Shown: positions 35,179 to 42,906 of the stretch, one piece after another
How positions within the stretch are numbered: the first letter of the stretch is position 1
How the letters are laid out: each line of letters begins with the position of its first letter
Assembly (NCBI GenBank): GCA_964644845.1
Contig: CAZXXS010000088.1
Span: 1-46,891, forward strand
Reading direction: 5' to 3'
DNA length: 46,891 nucleotides
Source of the DNA: Geothermovivens sp964644845
GTDB lineage: Bacteria > Zhuqueibacterota > Zhuqueibacteria > Oleimicrobiales > Geothermoviventaceae
Notes under the pieces: generated by a model
What the model saw: only the letters and a program-made list of their open reading frames with translations
Databases searched by the model: none
What the model was told of the DNA's origin: nothing
Position numbers and translations under genes: made by a program

Positions 35179-36147
35179 ATGTCCGTAGTTCGCTGGGGTT
35201 TGATCGGTTGCGGAGACATTGCACAGAAACGCGTTGCGCCAGCCCTGCGCGACCTGCCCAACTGCGAGCTGGTAGCCGTTAGTCGTGCCCGAGCCGATCG
35301 GGCCGAGATCTTCGCCCGAAAATTCGGCGCCAAGCGCTGGTACGCCGATTGGCGTGACCTGGTTGCGGACCCGGAAATCGACGCCGTCTACGTCGCCACT
35401 CCCGTTTTCCTGCACGCCGAGCAAACGATTGAAGCCGCGCGCGCCGGTAAACACGTACTCTGCGAGAAACCGATGGCCATGAACATCGCCGAATGCGACG
35501 CCATGCTGACCGCGGCAGAGCTCAACAATGTCGCACTCGGTGTGGCTTACTACCGGCACTTTTACCCGGTCATCTTGCGGATCCGCGATTTGCTCCAGAG
35601 AGGTGTCGTTGGTGTACCCGTTTACGCCGAGGCACGGGCCTTCGAACGCTTTGATCCACCGGCAAACCATCCCCGTCACTGGCTTCTGGAACGTGCGAAG
35701 TCCGGGGGCGGTCCGATGATGGATTTCGGCTGCCACCGAATCGAGGTGCTCATGCACCTTCTCGGCCCCGTGAAACGTGCGTCCGGCACGCTGAGCAACG
35801 TGACGTTCAAAAATCGTGACGTCGAGGACACGGCCACAGCCATCCTGGAATTCGAAAATGGCGCCCAGGGCGTCGTGGTAGCCAGCCACGCGGCCGAACA
35901 ACCTCAGGACAGCCTGGTAATTTTCGGAAGCGAAGGGAGTTTGCGGGTGGATCCGTTGAACCAGGGCACGCTCGTTCTGCAACAGGGCAGAAAGACTCGT
36001 ACGGAACATCACCCGCCACATCCGAACCTACACTTGCCTTTGATCGAGGATTTTGTACGTGCACTGCTGGACGGGCGTCCCCCTGTGGTCGACGGTCAGA
36101 CAGGACGGGCTGTGTCGGCCGTTCTGGATGCCATCTACGAGAGGTAA
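35179..36147 (+). CDS. Gfo/Idh/MocA family oxidoreductase
   Basis: This 322-residue NAD(P)-dependent sugar/inositol dehydrogenase-like protein has WGLIGCGDIAQKR (nucleotide loop, about 5-17), YVATPVFLHAE, the EKPMA motif (Glu96, Lys97, Pro98; the Lys is the expected catalytic residue), and GGGPMMDFGCHRIEVL with Asp and His in the positions used by the family. The EKP Lys and the D-x3-H pair are intact, so an active oxidoreductase is likely. AGGAG lies 8 bp before the ATG at 35179. It is the last gene of the rightward operon, whose stop is followed directly by the heptamer repeats at 36151-36205. Confidence 0.9.
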   Translation: MSVVRWGLIGCGDIAQKRVAPALRDLPNCELVAVSRARADRAEIFARKFGAKRWYADWRDLVADPEIDAVYVATPVFLHAEQTIEAARAGKHVLCEKPMAMNIAECDAMLTAAELNNVALGVAYYRHFYPVILRIRDLLQRGVVGVPVYAEARAFERFDPPANHPRHWLLERAKSGGGPMMDFGCHRIEVLMHLLGPVKRASGTLSNVTFKNRDVEDTATAILEFENGAQGVVVASHAAEQPQDSLVIFGSEGSLRVDPLNQGTLVLQQGRKTRTEHHPPHPNLHLPLIEDFVRALLDGRPPVVDGQTGRAVSAVLDAIYER

Positions 36148-36150
36148 GAG

Positions 36151-36205
36151 GGCAGTCACAGTGGGCAGTGGGCAGTCGGTAGTTGGCAGTTGGCAGTGGG
36201 CGGTT
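36151..36205 (+). repeat. tandem 7-bp GGCAGTN repeats
   Basis: Six consecutive heptamers run from 36164 to 36205: GGCAGTG, GGCAGTC, GGTAGTT, GGCAGTT, GGCAGTG and GGCGGTT, with degenerate copies from 36151. The array starts 3 bp after the stop at 36147 and ends about 20 bp before the next stop, on the opposite strand (36228). Short heptamer repeats of this GGCAGTT-like type are known from cyanobacteria and other genomes. It replaces a terminator; none was found here. Confidence 0.75.
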
Positions 36206-36227
36206 CGCAACTGAGAGCGGGGACCGA

Positions 36228-37247
36228 TCAAGCCTTCCCAGGGGTGCCCGGATGTGTTTCGAAAGGCGCCACAACCTCGAGCTCCGGGAATGCTTCCCGC
36301 AGGACTTTTTCCAAGCCAGTTTCAAAAAGCAGGATCGGGTTGGGTCCGGCGTCAAGCGTGCAGAAGACCGGGATCCCTTCCGCTCTGAGCTCCCACACGT
36401 TCCTCAGAACAGCCAAGGTGCCCTCTGAAAAATACAGCAGCGGTGGCCAGGCGGCCAACATCGTTCCGTGCATGGCCAGGGCGTTGTTCTCCGCAATTCG
36501 CCCCAACATCGCGAAGTCCCTGGTCCGAATTGCCTCCTTCATTTCGCGGACGTCGCGTCTGGCTTTTCTTGGCCACACTTCGTACAACGCGGACGTTTCC
36601 ACTGTGCGTTTCATCCCCGCGCGCGAGCCTACCGCTTTAGCCTGTTGGGAAATTCGGACCAGGCCGAGGCGTAAGCCGGGCCACTTTTCGCGCAGGACCC
36701 TACCGTAACTGTCGAGCCCGTCACGGCGACGACCCATCGTCCACTCCACAAACCCCGTGCCAAACGACCGGCAGGCACTGCCGCTCCCCAAGCGTGCCAG
36801 GACGGAAAGCTCGCGGCGGCTCAGTCCCCAACCAAACAAAGCATTGAGCGCCTTGGCCAGCGCGGCAAAACCCGACGCCGAGGAGGCCACGCCTGCGCCC
36901 GTGGGCACGGTGTTCGCCGTCTCCACCAGGAAAGAAAAGTGCGCGTCGGGACGTACCAGATCCAGGTAGGCACTCACGCGAAGTGCAAACGGTGAGTCGG
37001 GGGCAATCTCGCGGTTGTTCAGGACCACCACATCCCGGTGACCTTCGAGTGGAGCCACCACCGTGTGCGATCCCAGGTTTCCCAACGAAACGGAAAGACT
37101 GGGGTTTGTCGGCAGGTTCAGCTCCTCGTCGCGTTTGCCCCAGTACTTGCAAAGGGCGATGTTGCTCGGCGCAAAAGCTTCACCGCGCGGCCGCATTTGA
37201 GGCACTCTTTTGGCCAGGAGGATGTCGACAACGTCTTGCTTAGTCAA
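36228..37247 (-). CDS. mvaD: diphosphomevalonate decarboxylase
   Basis: This 339-residue GHMP-family enzyme converts mevalonate 5-diphosphate to isopentenyl diphosphate with ATP, CO2 and phosphate release. The N-terminal FAPSNIALCKYWGKRDEELNLPTNPS signature (quoted here in two parts: FAPSNIALCKYWGKRD and ELNLPTNPS) is diagnostic. GVASSASGFAALAKAL is the phosphate loop and LDAGPNPILLF carries the expected catalytic Asp. The start is taken as TTG at 37247 with AGGGAG 6 bp upstream, which overlaps the preceding stop (37240) by 8 bp. An ATG at 37196 would be closer to short family members, but the KQDVVDILLAKR helix in front is shared with related sequences I recall. It is the last gene of the block. 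Confidence 0.9.
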   Translation of the reverse strand: MTKQDVVDILLAKRVPQMRPRGEAFAPSNIALCKYWGKRDEELNLPTNPSLSVSLGNLGSHTVVAPLEGHRDVVVLNNREIAPDSPFALRVSAYLDLVRPDAHFSFLVETANTVPTGAGVASSASGFAALAKALNALFGWGLSRRELSVLARLGSGSACRSFGTGFVEWTMGRRRDGLDSYGRVLREKWPGLRLGLVRISQQAKAVGSRAGMKRTVETSALYEVWPRKARRDVREMKEAIRTRDFAMLGRIAENNALAMHGTMLAAWPPLLYFSEGTLAVLRNVWELRAEGIPVFCTLDAGPNPILLFETGLEKVLREAFPELEVVAPFETHPGTPGKA

Positions 37248-38184
37248 CGGCCACTCCCTGAGCTGTGGAACGAAGCCGAAAAACACGATGTCCGAAGGCC
37301 ACGTCGCCCCGAGGCTCTCCCAGAGCGACTACACAGTCTCCCAGTCCCGAACCTGAAATTTTGGTGCCCAGAATGTCCGGCTCTCTCTCCAGGCGGTGCA
37401 CAATTTCCCAAAGAACAGGTGTGGACACACCCAGCGCGTCCATCAAGCCCTGGTTAAGGCGCAAAATCTCCCCCACTTCCCCTAAACGCCCACCGGTCAG
37501 TGCCTCGAAAGCCATCTTTGCACTGGCGCCCATCGCTTCGAAAATCGGCCGAAAAATCGCATCCTTGCCCGCGATCTTCGCCTCCACACGTCGGATCACT
37601 TCCGGCGTCGGGGTCTTGGAGCCGGAGTAGACGGCAACCATCGGGAATTCGAGCACGTTCCGACGCAACACGCCGCCCTGCATGCTGTAGAGCAACGTAC
37701 CGCCGTAGACGGAAGCAGCCACATCGGCTCCGGAAGCGCGCTTCTGCACGGCACGGACCTTCGCCACGGCGCGTTGGAACACTTGTTCGGGAGCCGGGCT
37801 CTCCCCCAAAAGCGCGCTCAGCGCCGCCACCGTACAGACCGTGACCGACGAAGAGGAGCCGAAACCCACCTCGCTGGAAAACTCCGACTCAACTTTCAGT
37901 TCGACGCCGCCGCTAAGTCGGTGGGCGAATTCGCCCACCGCCGTTAGCAGGAAGGCAAACGGTGGCTGCGGCTGCAAACTCTGCCACGACTGGGCCAGTT
38001 CCCCAAGCTCGGAGTGGACCACGACGCGTCCGTCCGTGCGCTTTCTGGCCCACACGGTCATCCGCCGGTTGATGGCACACACCAGCGCTGGCTGGCCGTG
38101 CAGCACGGCGTGCTCGCCGAGCAGCATCAACTTGCCCGGCGCTGAAGCACGAACCCACGACTTTGTTCCTGTTGGTAAGCTCAT
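37240..38184 (-). CDS. mevalonate-kinase-like GHMP kinase, possibly phosphomevalonate kinase
   Basis: This 314-residue GHMP kinase opens with ASAPGKLMLLGEHAVLHGQPAL (motif 1, given as APGKLMLLGEHAV), followed by the ATP loop VGFGSSSSV (106-114), SGADVAASVYGG with Asp154 at the catalytic position, and KISGSGLGDCVVAL (motif 3). All resemble mevalonate kinase, as does the next upstream kinase (38307-39332), so the pair is likely to cover both mevalonate and phosphomevalonate phosphorylation. No sequence in the operon looks like the canonical bacterial phosphomevalonate kinase. Which kinase does which step cannot be decided here. The ATG at 38184 lies 122 bp after the upstream stop and has only a weak ribosome site. 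Confidence 0.78.
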   Translation of the reverse strand: MSLPTGTKSWVRASAPGKLMLLGEHAVLHGQPALVCAINRRMTVWARKRTDGRVVVHSELGELAQSWQSLQPQPPFAFLLTAVGEFAHRLSGGVELKVESEFSSEVGFGSSSSVTVCTVAALSALLGESPAPEQVFQRAVAKVRAVQKRASGADVAASVYGGTLLYSMQGGVLRRNVLEFPMVAVYSGSKTPTPEVIRRVEAKIAGKDAIFRPIFEAMGASAKMAFEALTGGRLGEVGEILRLNQGLMDALGVSTPVLWEIVHRLEREPDILGTKISGSGLGDCVVALGEPRGDVAFGHRVFRLRSTAQGVAVD

Positions 38185-38306
38185 CCAAACCCAGAGAGCC
38201 GCTTTCGGCCAACAACAACGTGGGTACTCACAAAGGCTTGCGAAGAGTGTTCAGGGAGTCGGCCCGAACATCGGTTTCCGCCGTGTCCGGAGGGGATTCA
38301 CTCAGA

Positions 38307-39332
38307 TTAAGCCGCGTCGGTTTCAGACACTTGCCGCACCCCCCTCCTCTCCGGCCGAATTGCGAACCAACGGTAGCCGAACGCTTCACACACTTCATCA
38401 AGGGACGACTCGTCGAGCAGGACGAGCACCATTCCCGCCTTCTGACCACGTACAGCGCCTGCACCCGACACTTTCGCCGCTCCGCCCCGGTCCTCCACCT
38501 CCGCCACGAAGCGGCGAACCGTGATTGGAACCACGCCGATCTCTTCCAGCAAACGGTGGTTGACTCTGATCCAGTGGCGCAACCCTTCGGCGTCCCGACG
38601 TAACAATGCTTCCTCGACGGCCAGTGTTACCGATTCAAAATCGTGCCACAACGGAGCTTCGCCAATCCAGTTTGCCACACGCGACACCGCCTCACCCGTG
38701 CTGCTTTCGGGTGTACCCGTGTCCACGAGTTTGAAATCGAACACATTCTGGCTGTCCAGCCGGCGCCCCCGACCTTCACGAAAGCGAAACAGCCCGCCGT
38801 GCACGCTGACGTAGGGGTCCACGCCGCTCGAACGCCCGTGCTGCAACATCTCAGCCTGGTGAGCCAGCTCGAAAAGCGAAGCGTGCTCGTGTGGGACATT
38901 CCAAAAAGTGGCCAATCCTTTCAGAACAGCGACCACCGTCGCCGCTGAAGAACCCATGCCACAGCCGCGAGGAATTTCGGCGCGTACCCGCACACGTGCC
39001 CCACGGAGCGGGCCCGAAGTTCGCTCTGCCAACAGCGCAGCCGCGTAGAAAAAAAGGTCCTCTGGGGCCCCCAGCACGTCGCGAATTGCCAGTGAACCTT
39101 CGAGAAAGCGATCGTAGCGTGCTTCCAGTTCTCGCTTTTTTGCAGGTAGGGCCGACAAGTGCACATGCACGGAACGCGCGTAGTCCAGCAGCTCCAGCGT
39201 TAAGTCGCGCCCTCCATCTGGCAGGAGCTCCGCTTCCGCAAAGCGGTTCACGGCCGTCACCAGAGCCGGCCTGCCGTACACTACAGCGTGCTCGCCACTG
39301 AGAATAATTTTGCCCGGTGCACGTGTTTTCAC
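38307..39332 (-). CDS. mevalonate kinase (probable)
   Basis: This 341-residue GHMP kinase has motif 1 TRAPGKIILSGEHAVVYG, the ATP loop PRGCGMGSSAA (121-131) and GVDPYVSVHGG with Asp172 at the catalytic position. It probably phosphorylates mevalonate at C5. Motif 3 is odd: AAKVSGAGAVRGQ, whereas the family usually has KITGAGGGGC; the extra Arg-Gly-Gln and loss of the glycine run may affect substrate or nucleotide binding. The GTG start (39332) overlaps the HMG-CoA synthase stop as GTGA, so the two are coupled. Length is within family range (about 300-350). Confidence 0.84.
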   Translation of the reverse strand: MKTRAPGKIILSGEHAVVYGRPALVTAVNRFAEAELLPDGGRDLTLELLDYARSVHVHLSALPAKKRELEARYDRFLEGSLAIRDVLGAPEDLFFYAAALLAERTSGPLRGARVRVRAEIPRGCGMGSSAATVVAVLKGLATFWNVPHEHASLFELAHQAEMLQHGRSSGVDPYVSVHGGLFRFREGRGRRLDSQNVFDFKLVDTGTPESSTGEAVSRVANWIGEAPLWHDFESVTLAVEEALLRRDAEGLRHWIRVNHRLLEEIGVVPITVRRFVAEVEDRGGAAKVSGAGAVRGQKAGMVLVLLDESSLDEVCEAFGYRWFAIRPERRGVRQVSETDAA

Positions 39333-40501
39333 AGCACCCTTTCGTAGATCCGTTTGTAGTCGCGGATGGCACGCAGACGGAAATTCCCCGTTTCGTAAGT
39401 CGGGAATTCCCAGTTCTCGGGGTCCTCTGGCAAGTAGCGCCGGTAGAAATCCACGTACTCCTCGTACCGCAGTTTCACACGCCGCTCCAGCATCTCACGG
39501 TGCGCCGTGCTGTGTAATGCCCCTCTGTATCCCGCGGGCACGATCCCCGTGAAAAACTCGGCCACACACCCAGAGCCGTAGCTGAACAGCGAGACGCGCT
39601 TCCCAGCCAGGTCCTCCTCGGCGTTTTCAAGCAGCGAGGTCAGTCCCACGTAGAGGGAAGCCGCGTAAGTGTTCCCAACGATTCGATTGTACACCAGCGA
39701 GTCCGCGATGTCACGCTGCCGTTGTTCGGGCGGGCGATCGCGGTGCCCGCTCACCTTCGCCAGCTGGGTGTGCGCCTTTTCCGCCATTTTGGTGAACGGC
39801 AGGTGGTAGCAAAAACGGTCAATGTCCGTGAACTGCCTTCCTGACTCTTGGCTGTACTGCTTCCAGGCAGCGGTCAAGGCCCGCAGGTACACGCGCACGG
39901 AGTACTTGCCGTCCACCAACGCTTCATCCCGGCTGTTCGGCCGCCAGAAATCCATCACGTCTTCCGTGTAGTAGCCGCTTTCCGGTTCCAGGACCAGTAC
40001 CCTCGGGTTAGCGGACACAACCAGCGCCACGGCGCCGGCCCCTTGTGTCGGTTCGCCAGGCGTCCCGAGCCCGTAGCGGGCCACGTCGGCGGCGACAATC
40101 AGCGCCTTCATTCGTGGCCGACGGGCAATCAACGCAGCCGCCGCTTGTAGACCCGCTGTGGCAGCGTAGCACGCTTGCTTCGTCTCGAAAATCCGGCAGT
40201 GCGGCTGCAAGCCAAGCAGCGAGTGGACGTAGATCCCCGCTGCTTTGGATTGATCCACGCTGGATTCTGTGGCAAAAACCACCATTTCGATTCGGTCGCG
40301 GTCGACCTCACTCAGAGCCCTCTGCGCAGCGTTCGCAGCCATCGTGACGACATCTTCCCCCGGGGGCGGTACCGCCATTTTTTCCTGACCAAGCCCCACC
40401 AGATATTTCTCAGCGTCCAACCCCCGTGCTTCGGCCAACTCGCGCATGTCCAGAAAGTAGTGTGGCACGTAGAAAGCAATCGACTCGATCCCAATGTCCA
40501 T
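39329..40501 (-). CDS. mvaS: hydroxymethylglutaryl-CoA synthase
   Basis: This 390-residue enzyme condenses acetyl-CoA with acetoacetyl-CoA to HMG-CoA. With the start at 40501 the catalytic triad falls at Glu79 (VVFATESSVDQSKA), Cys111 (ETKQACYAATAGLQ) and His233 (CYHLPFTKMA), the same numbering as in the well-studied Staphylococcus enzyme, which strongly supports this start. The GYYTEDVMDFWRP and FSYGSGCVAEFF stretches also match. A GGGAGG abuts an ATG at 40516 five codons upstream, so that start cannot be excluded. A long frame open back to 40885 is rejected. It lies 215 bp after the isomerase gene and overlaps the kinase gene by 4 bp. Confidence 0.95.
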   Translation of the reverse strand: MDIGIESIAFYVPHYFLDMRELAEARGLDAEKYLVGLGQEKMAVPPPGEDVVTMAANAAQRALSEVDRDRIEMVVFATESSVDQSKAAGIYVHSLLGLQPHCRIFETKQACYAATAGLQAAAALIARRPRMKALIVAADVARYGLGTPGEPTQGAGAVALVVSANPRVLVLEPESGYYTEDVMDFWRPNSRDEALVDGKYSVRVYLRALTAAWKQYSQESGRQFTDIDRFCYHLPFTKMAEKAHTQLAKVSGHRDRPPEQRQRDIADSLVYNRIVGNTYAASLYVGLTSLLENAEEDLAGKRVSLFSYGSGCVAEFFTGIVPAGYRGALHSTAHREMLERRVKLRYEEYVDFYRRYLPEDPENWEFPTYETGNFRLRAIRDYKRIYERVL

Positions 40502-40716
40502 CGTCCGCGTCGTCATCCTCCCGTGTTTTGTAAGCCAAGTCCGGCAGAATCTAATCTCTCTCTTTTCAACGAACGCCCCCTTTTTCCATCCCGAAGCAAG
40601 CCTCCGGCCACAGCTGTCTTTACCGGGGACCGCCAAACCCCACCCGCACCGGCCTCCACCAGACCAGTCCGATAGCTGCGCGCGTCCACAGTTCTTCCGC
40701 CCTGCCCGACACCCGT

Positions 40717-41751
40717 TCAGACGTCGTCCAGTAGCAGCGACCGGTTCCCCCTCAGAAATGCCACATCCGGTGCACCCAACACGAACATCGCCGTTCGGAA
40801 TTCCCGATGCAAGCGTTCGATCAGGGCGATTACCGCCTCTGCCGACTCCATTGCCGGCGCCAGAAAAGGCGACGCCACACCACAAAGGCTGGCACCCAGC
40901 ACAATGGCTTTGACCATGTCAATGCCCGATCGAATGCCACCGGAGGCAATGAGGGTGATTTCGCCCGTGTACGGCTGCAACAGACGCAACGCCACGGGTG
41001 TTGGGATGCCCCAGTCCTGGAAAAGCAGCCCCAGGTTCTGGCTGTCCGCTTCCGCCTGTCGGTGATGTTCAATCCGGCTCCACGACGTACCCCCGGAACC
41101 CGCCACGTCCACAAATCGCACGCCAACCTGAATCGCCAACCGCACGTCTTCTTCGGAAAACCCCGCCCCCACTTCTTTCAGAATCACCGGAACGTCGAGC
41201 CCCCGGACCACGTCGCCAATCTTGTCGATCAAACCCGCGAAATTGGTGTCGCCTTCCGGCTGGATGGCCTCCTGCAAGGGGTTGAGGTGCAGGTACAGCC
41301 CGTCGGCGCCAACCACGTCCACCGCTCGCCGACAGTCGGCCACGGTGAAACCGTAGTTCAGTTGCACTGCACCGAGATTGGAGAAAAGCAGGGCTGTCGG
41401 GGCCACGGAACGTAACGCGAAGCTGTCTTCCGCCTCCGGATTCACAAACATCACACGCTGTGACCCCACGGCCATGGCCACACCCGTGGCCTCAGCCGCA
41501 GTCGCCAGGTTTCGGTTGATCCTGCGAAGCAGTTCGTGGTGTCCCCCCGTCATCGACGAAATCAACAGCGGAAAGGAAAGCCGTTTGCCCAGGAACTCGA
41601 CCGAGGTGTCAATTTCGTCCAACGACAATTCCGGCAGAGCCCGGTGCTTCAGCCGGACTTCGTCGAAGTAACGGCGGCGGCGATCCACATGCACGTCTTC
41701 CTGAACAATCCGGACGTGCTCCAGCTTGCGGTCGTTTGTCTGGCTGCTCAT
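40717..41751 (-). CDS. fni: type 2 isopentenyl-diphosphate delta-isomerase
   Basis: This 344-residue FMN- and NAD(P)H-dependent enzyme interconverts isopentenyl and dimethylallyl diphosphate. Family signatures are SSMTGGHHE, MAVGSQRVM, LFSNLGAVQLNYG, HLNPLQEAIQPEGDTNF (the Gln-Glu pair near the active site), LKEVGAGFS and VAGSGGTSW. The ATG at 41751 overlaps the HMG-CoA reductase stop as ATGA, so translation is coupled. A longer frame from 41829 is not needed. Its presence beside the pathway supplies both C5 units. Confidence 0.95.
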   Translation of the reverse strand: MSSQTNDRKLEHVRIVQEDVHVDRRRRYFDEVRLKHRALPELSLDEIDTSVEFLGKRLSFPLLISSMTGGHHELLRRINRNLATAAEATGVAMAVGSQRVMFVNPEAEDSFALRSVAPTALLFSNLGAVQLNYGFTVADCRRAVDVVGADGLYLHLNPLQEAIQPEGDTNFAGLIDKIGDVVRGLDVPVILKEVGAGFSEEDVRLAIQVGVRFVDVAGSGGTSWSRIEHHRQAEADSQNLGLLFQDWGIPTPVALRLLQPYTGEITLIASGGIRSGIDMVKAIVLGASLCGVASPFLAPAMESAEAVIALIERLHREFRTAMFVLGAPDVAFLRGNRSLLLDDV

Positions 41752-42788
41752 CGCCGCTCCAGCTTTTCGTGAACTCGCATCAGTTCCCCACGATTGGCCT
41801 GGGCCGCCAGCAAAGACAATTCGCCACACAACACCGTGGCCGCCGCCAGCACAGCCAAACGGCGCGCGTTCTCACCCGTCTCACGCGTCTCCAGGCAGCC
41901 CAGTCGTGCCAGATTCTCGCGCACACCCGGTTCGTTTTTGCCGCTTCCCACTGTCCCGACAATCAGATTTGGCAAGGTAACGGAAAAGTACAGGTCGTCT
42001 GCCCGCACCTCGGCGTGCACCACCCCCTGCGAGCCTTCCACGAGGTTGGCCGCATCCTGCCCAGTAGCGAGGTAGAACGCCAGGAGCATGTTGGCGAAGT
42101 GTGCATTGGCCGTTCGCACACTGCCCGCCAGAATGCCACCGAGCAAATTCTTTTTCACGTTCAAATCGACCAGCTGCTGCGGGGTTGCCCGCAGCCTGTT
42201 CCGACACACCTGGCCCGGCACAACCAAATCGGCCACCACGTAGCGACCGCGACCCAAAATGCCGTTCACCGCTGACGCCTTCTTGTCCACGCAGTAATTG
42301 CCCGAAACAGACACGTAACGCACACCCGGAAACGTCTCCAGAATCCAGTTGAGCACCTGGTCGGCGGCTTTCGTAACCATGTTGTGTCCAGCGGCGTCAC
42401 CTGTGGCCAGCTCCAACCGGAGGTAGAGTAGATTCCCCACAACTTGCGTGTGGAAGTCAAGCAGACGGGCGTGGTGGGACGTTGCCTGTACCTGCGCAGC
42501 CAGCTCGACGCGGCGTTCTCGTAAACGGCGTTCCAGCTCCAACGTGAGCTCGGCCCGGTCTGTTTCTACCAGCACCGAGCGGGTCATCCGTTCATCCACA
42601 ACAACCGCGCGAATTCCGCCCGAGAGCACCGAAACCCGAGCCCCGCGGTTAACCGAAGGCCACAGCGGGGCTTCGAACGTTGCCAAGGGGACCTCGAATT
42701 CGCCCTCCACAACAGGACCGGCCAGTTTCACCGGTCCGACCCAGCGCAAAGGAACAGGAACAAAGGAAGAAGACGCTTTTCGAATCAC
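41748..42788 (-). CDS. HMG-CoA reductase, class I-like, short form
   Basis: This 346-residue enzyme reduces HMG-CoA to mevalonate with two NAD(P)H. Signatures fit class I: PLATFEAPLWPSVNRG (Glu39), GDAAGHNMVTKA, VSGNYCVDKKASAVN (catalytic Lys) and TGQDAANLVEGSQG (catalytic Asp). The C-terminal His of the usual GHLVxSHM segment appears only as RVHEKLERR after a diverged AAQANRGELM. It lacks the membrane domain of eukaryotic forms. It starts with GTG at 42788 after an AGGA site, 118 bp behind the permease gene, and is the first pathway gene in the block. Confidence 0.9.
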   Translation of the reverse strand: MIRKASSSFVPVPLRWVGPVKLAGPVVEGEFEVPLATFEAPLWPSVNRGARVSVLSGGIRAVVVDERMTRSVLVETDRAELTLELERRLRERRVELAAQVQATSHHARLLDFHTQVVGNLLYLRLELATGDAAGHNMVTKAADQVLNWILETFPGVRYVSVSGNYCVDKKASAVNGILGRGRYVVADLVVPGQVCRNRLRATPQQLVDLNVKKNLLGGILAGSVRTANAHFANMLLAFYLATGQDAANLVEGSQGVVHAEVRADDLYFSVTLPNLIVGTVGSGKNEPGVRENLARLGCLETRETGENARRLAVLAAATVLCGELSLLAAQANRGELMRVHEKLERR

Positions 42789-42906
42789 GGACGTGTCCTG
42801 AATTTGATCGACTACGCAGGCCGCTCACCGGTTCAGCGTCCGTTCCGGACGCTGGATCCGGGGTCGCAAAGGGCCGCAACTTGGACTGCTCTTTTCCGGC
42901 TACGGT

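Noticed and set aside
40502..40885. N-terminal extension of the HMG-CoA synthase frame
   Set aside because: The start at 40501 puts the catalytic triad at the family's residue numbers 79, 111 and 233; the extension is Gly/Arg-rich.
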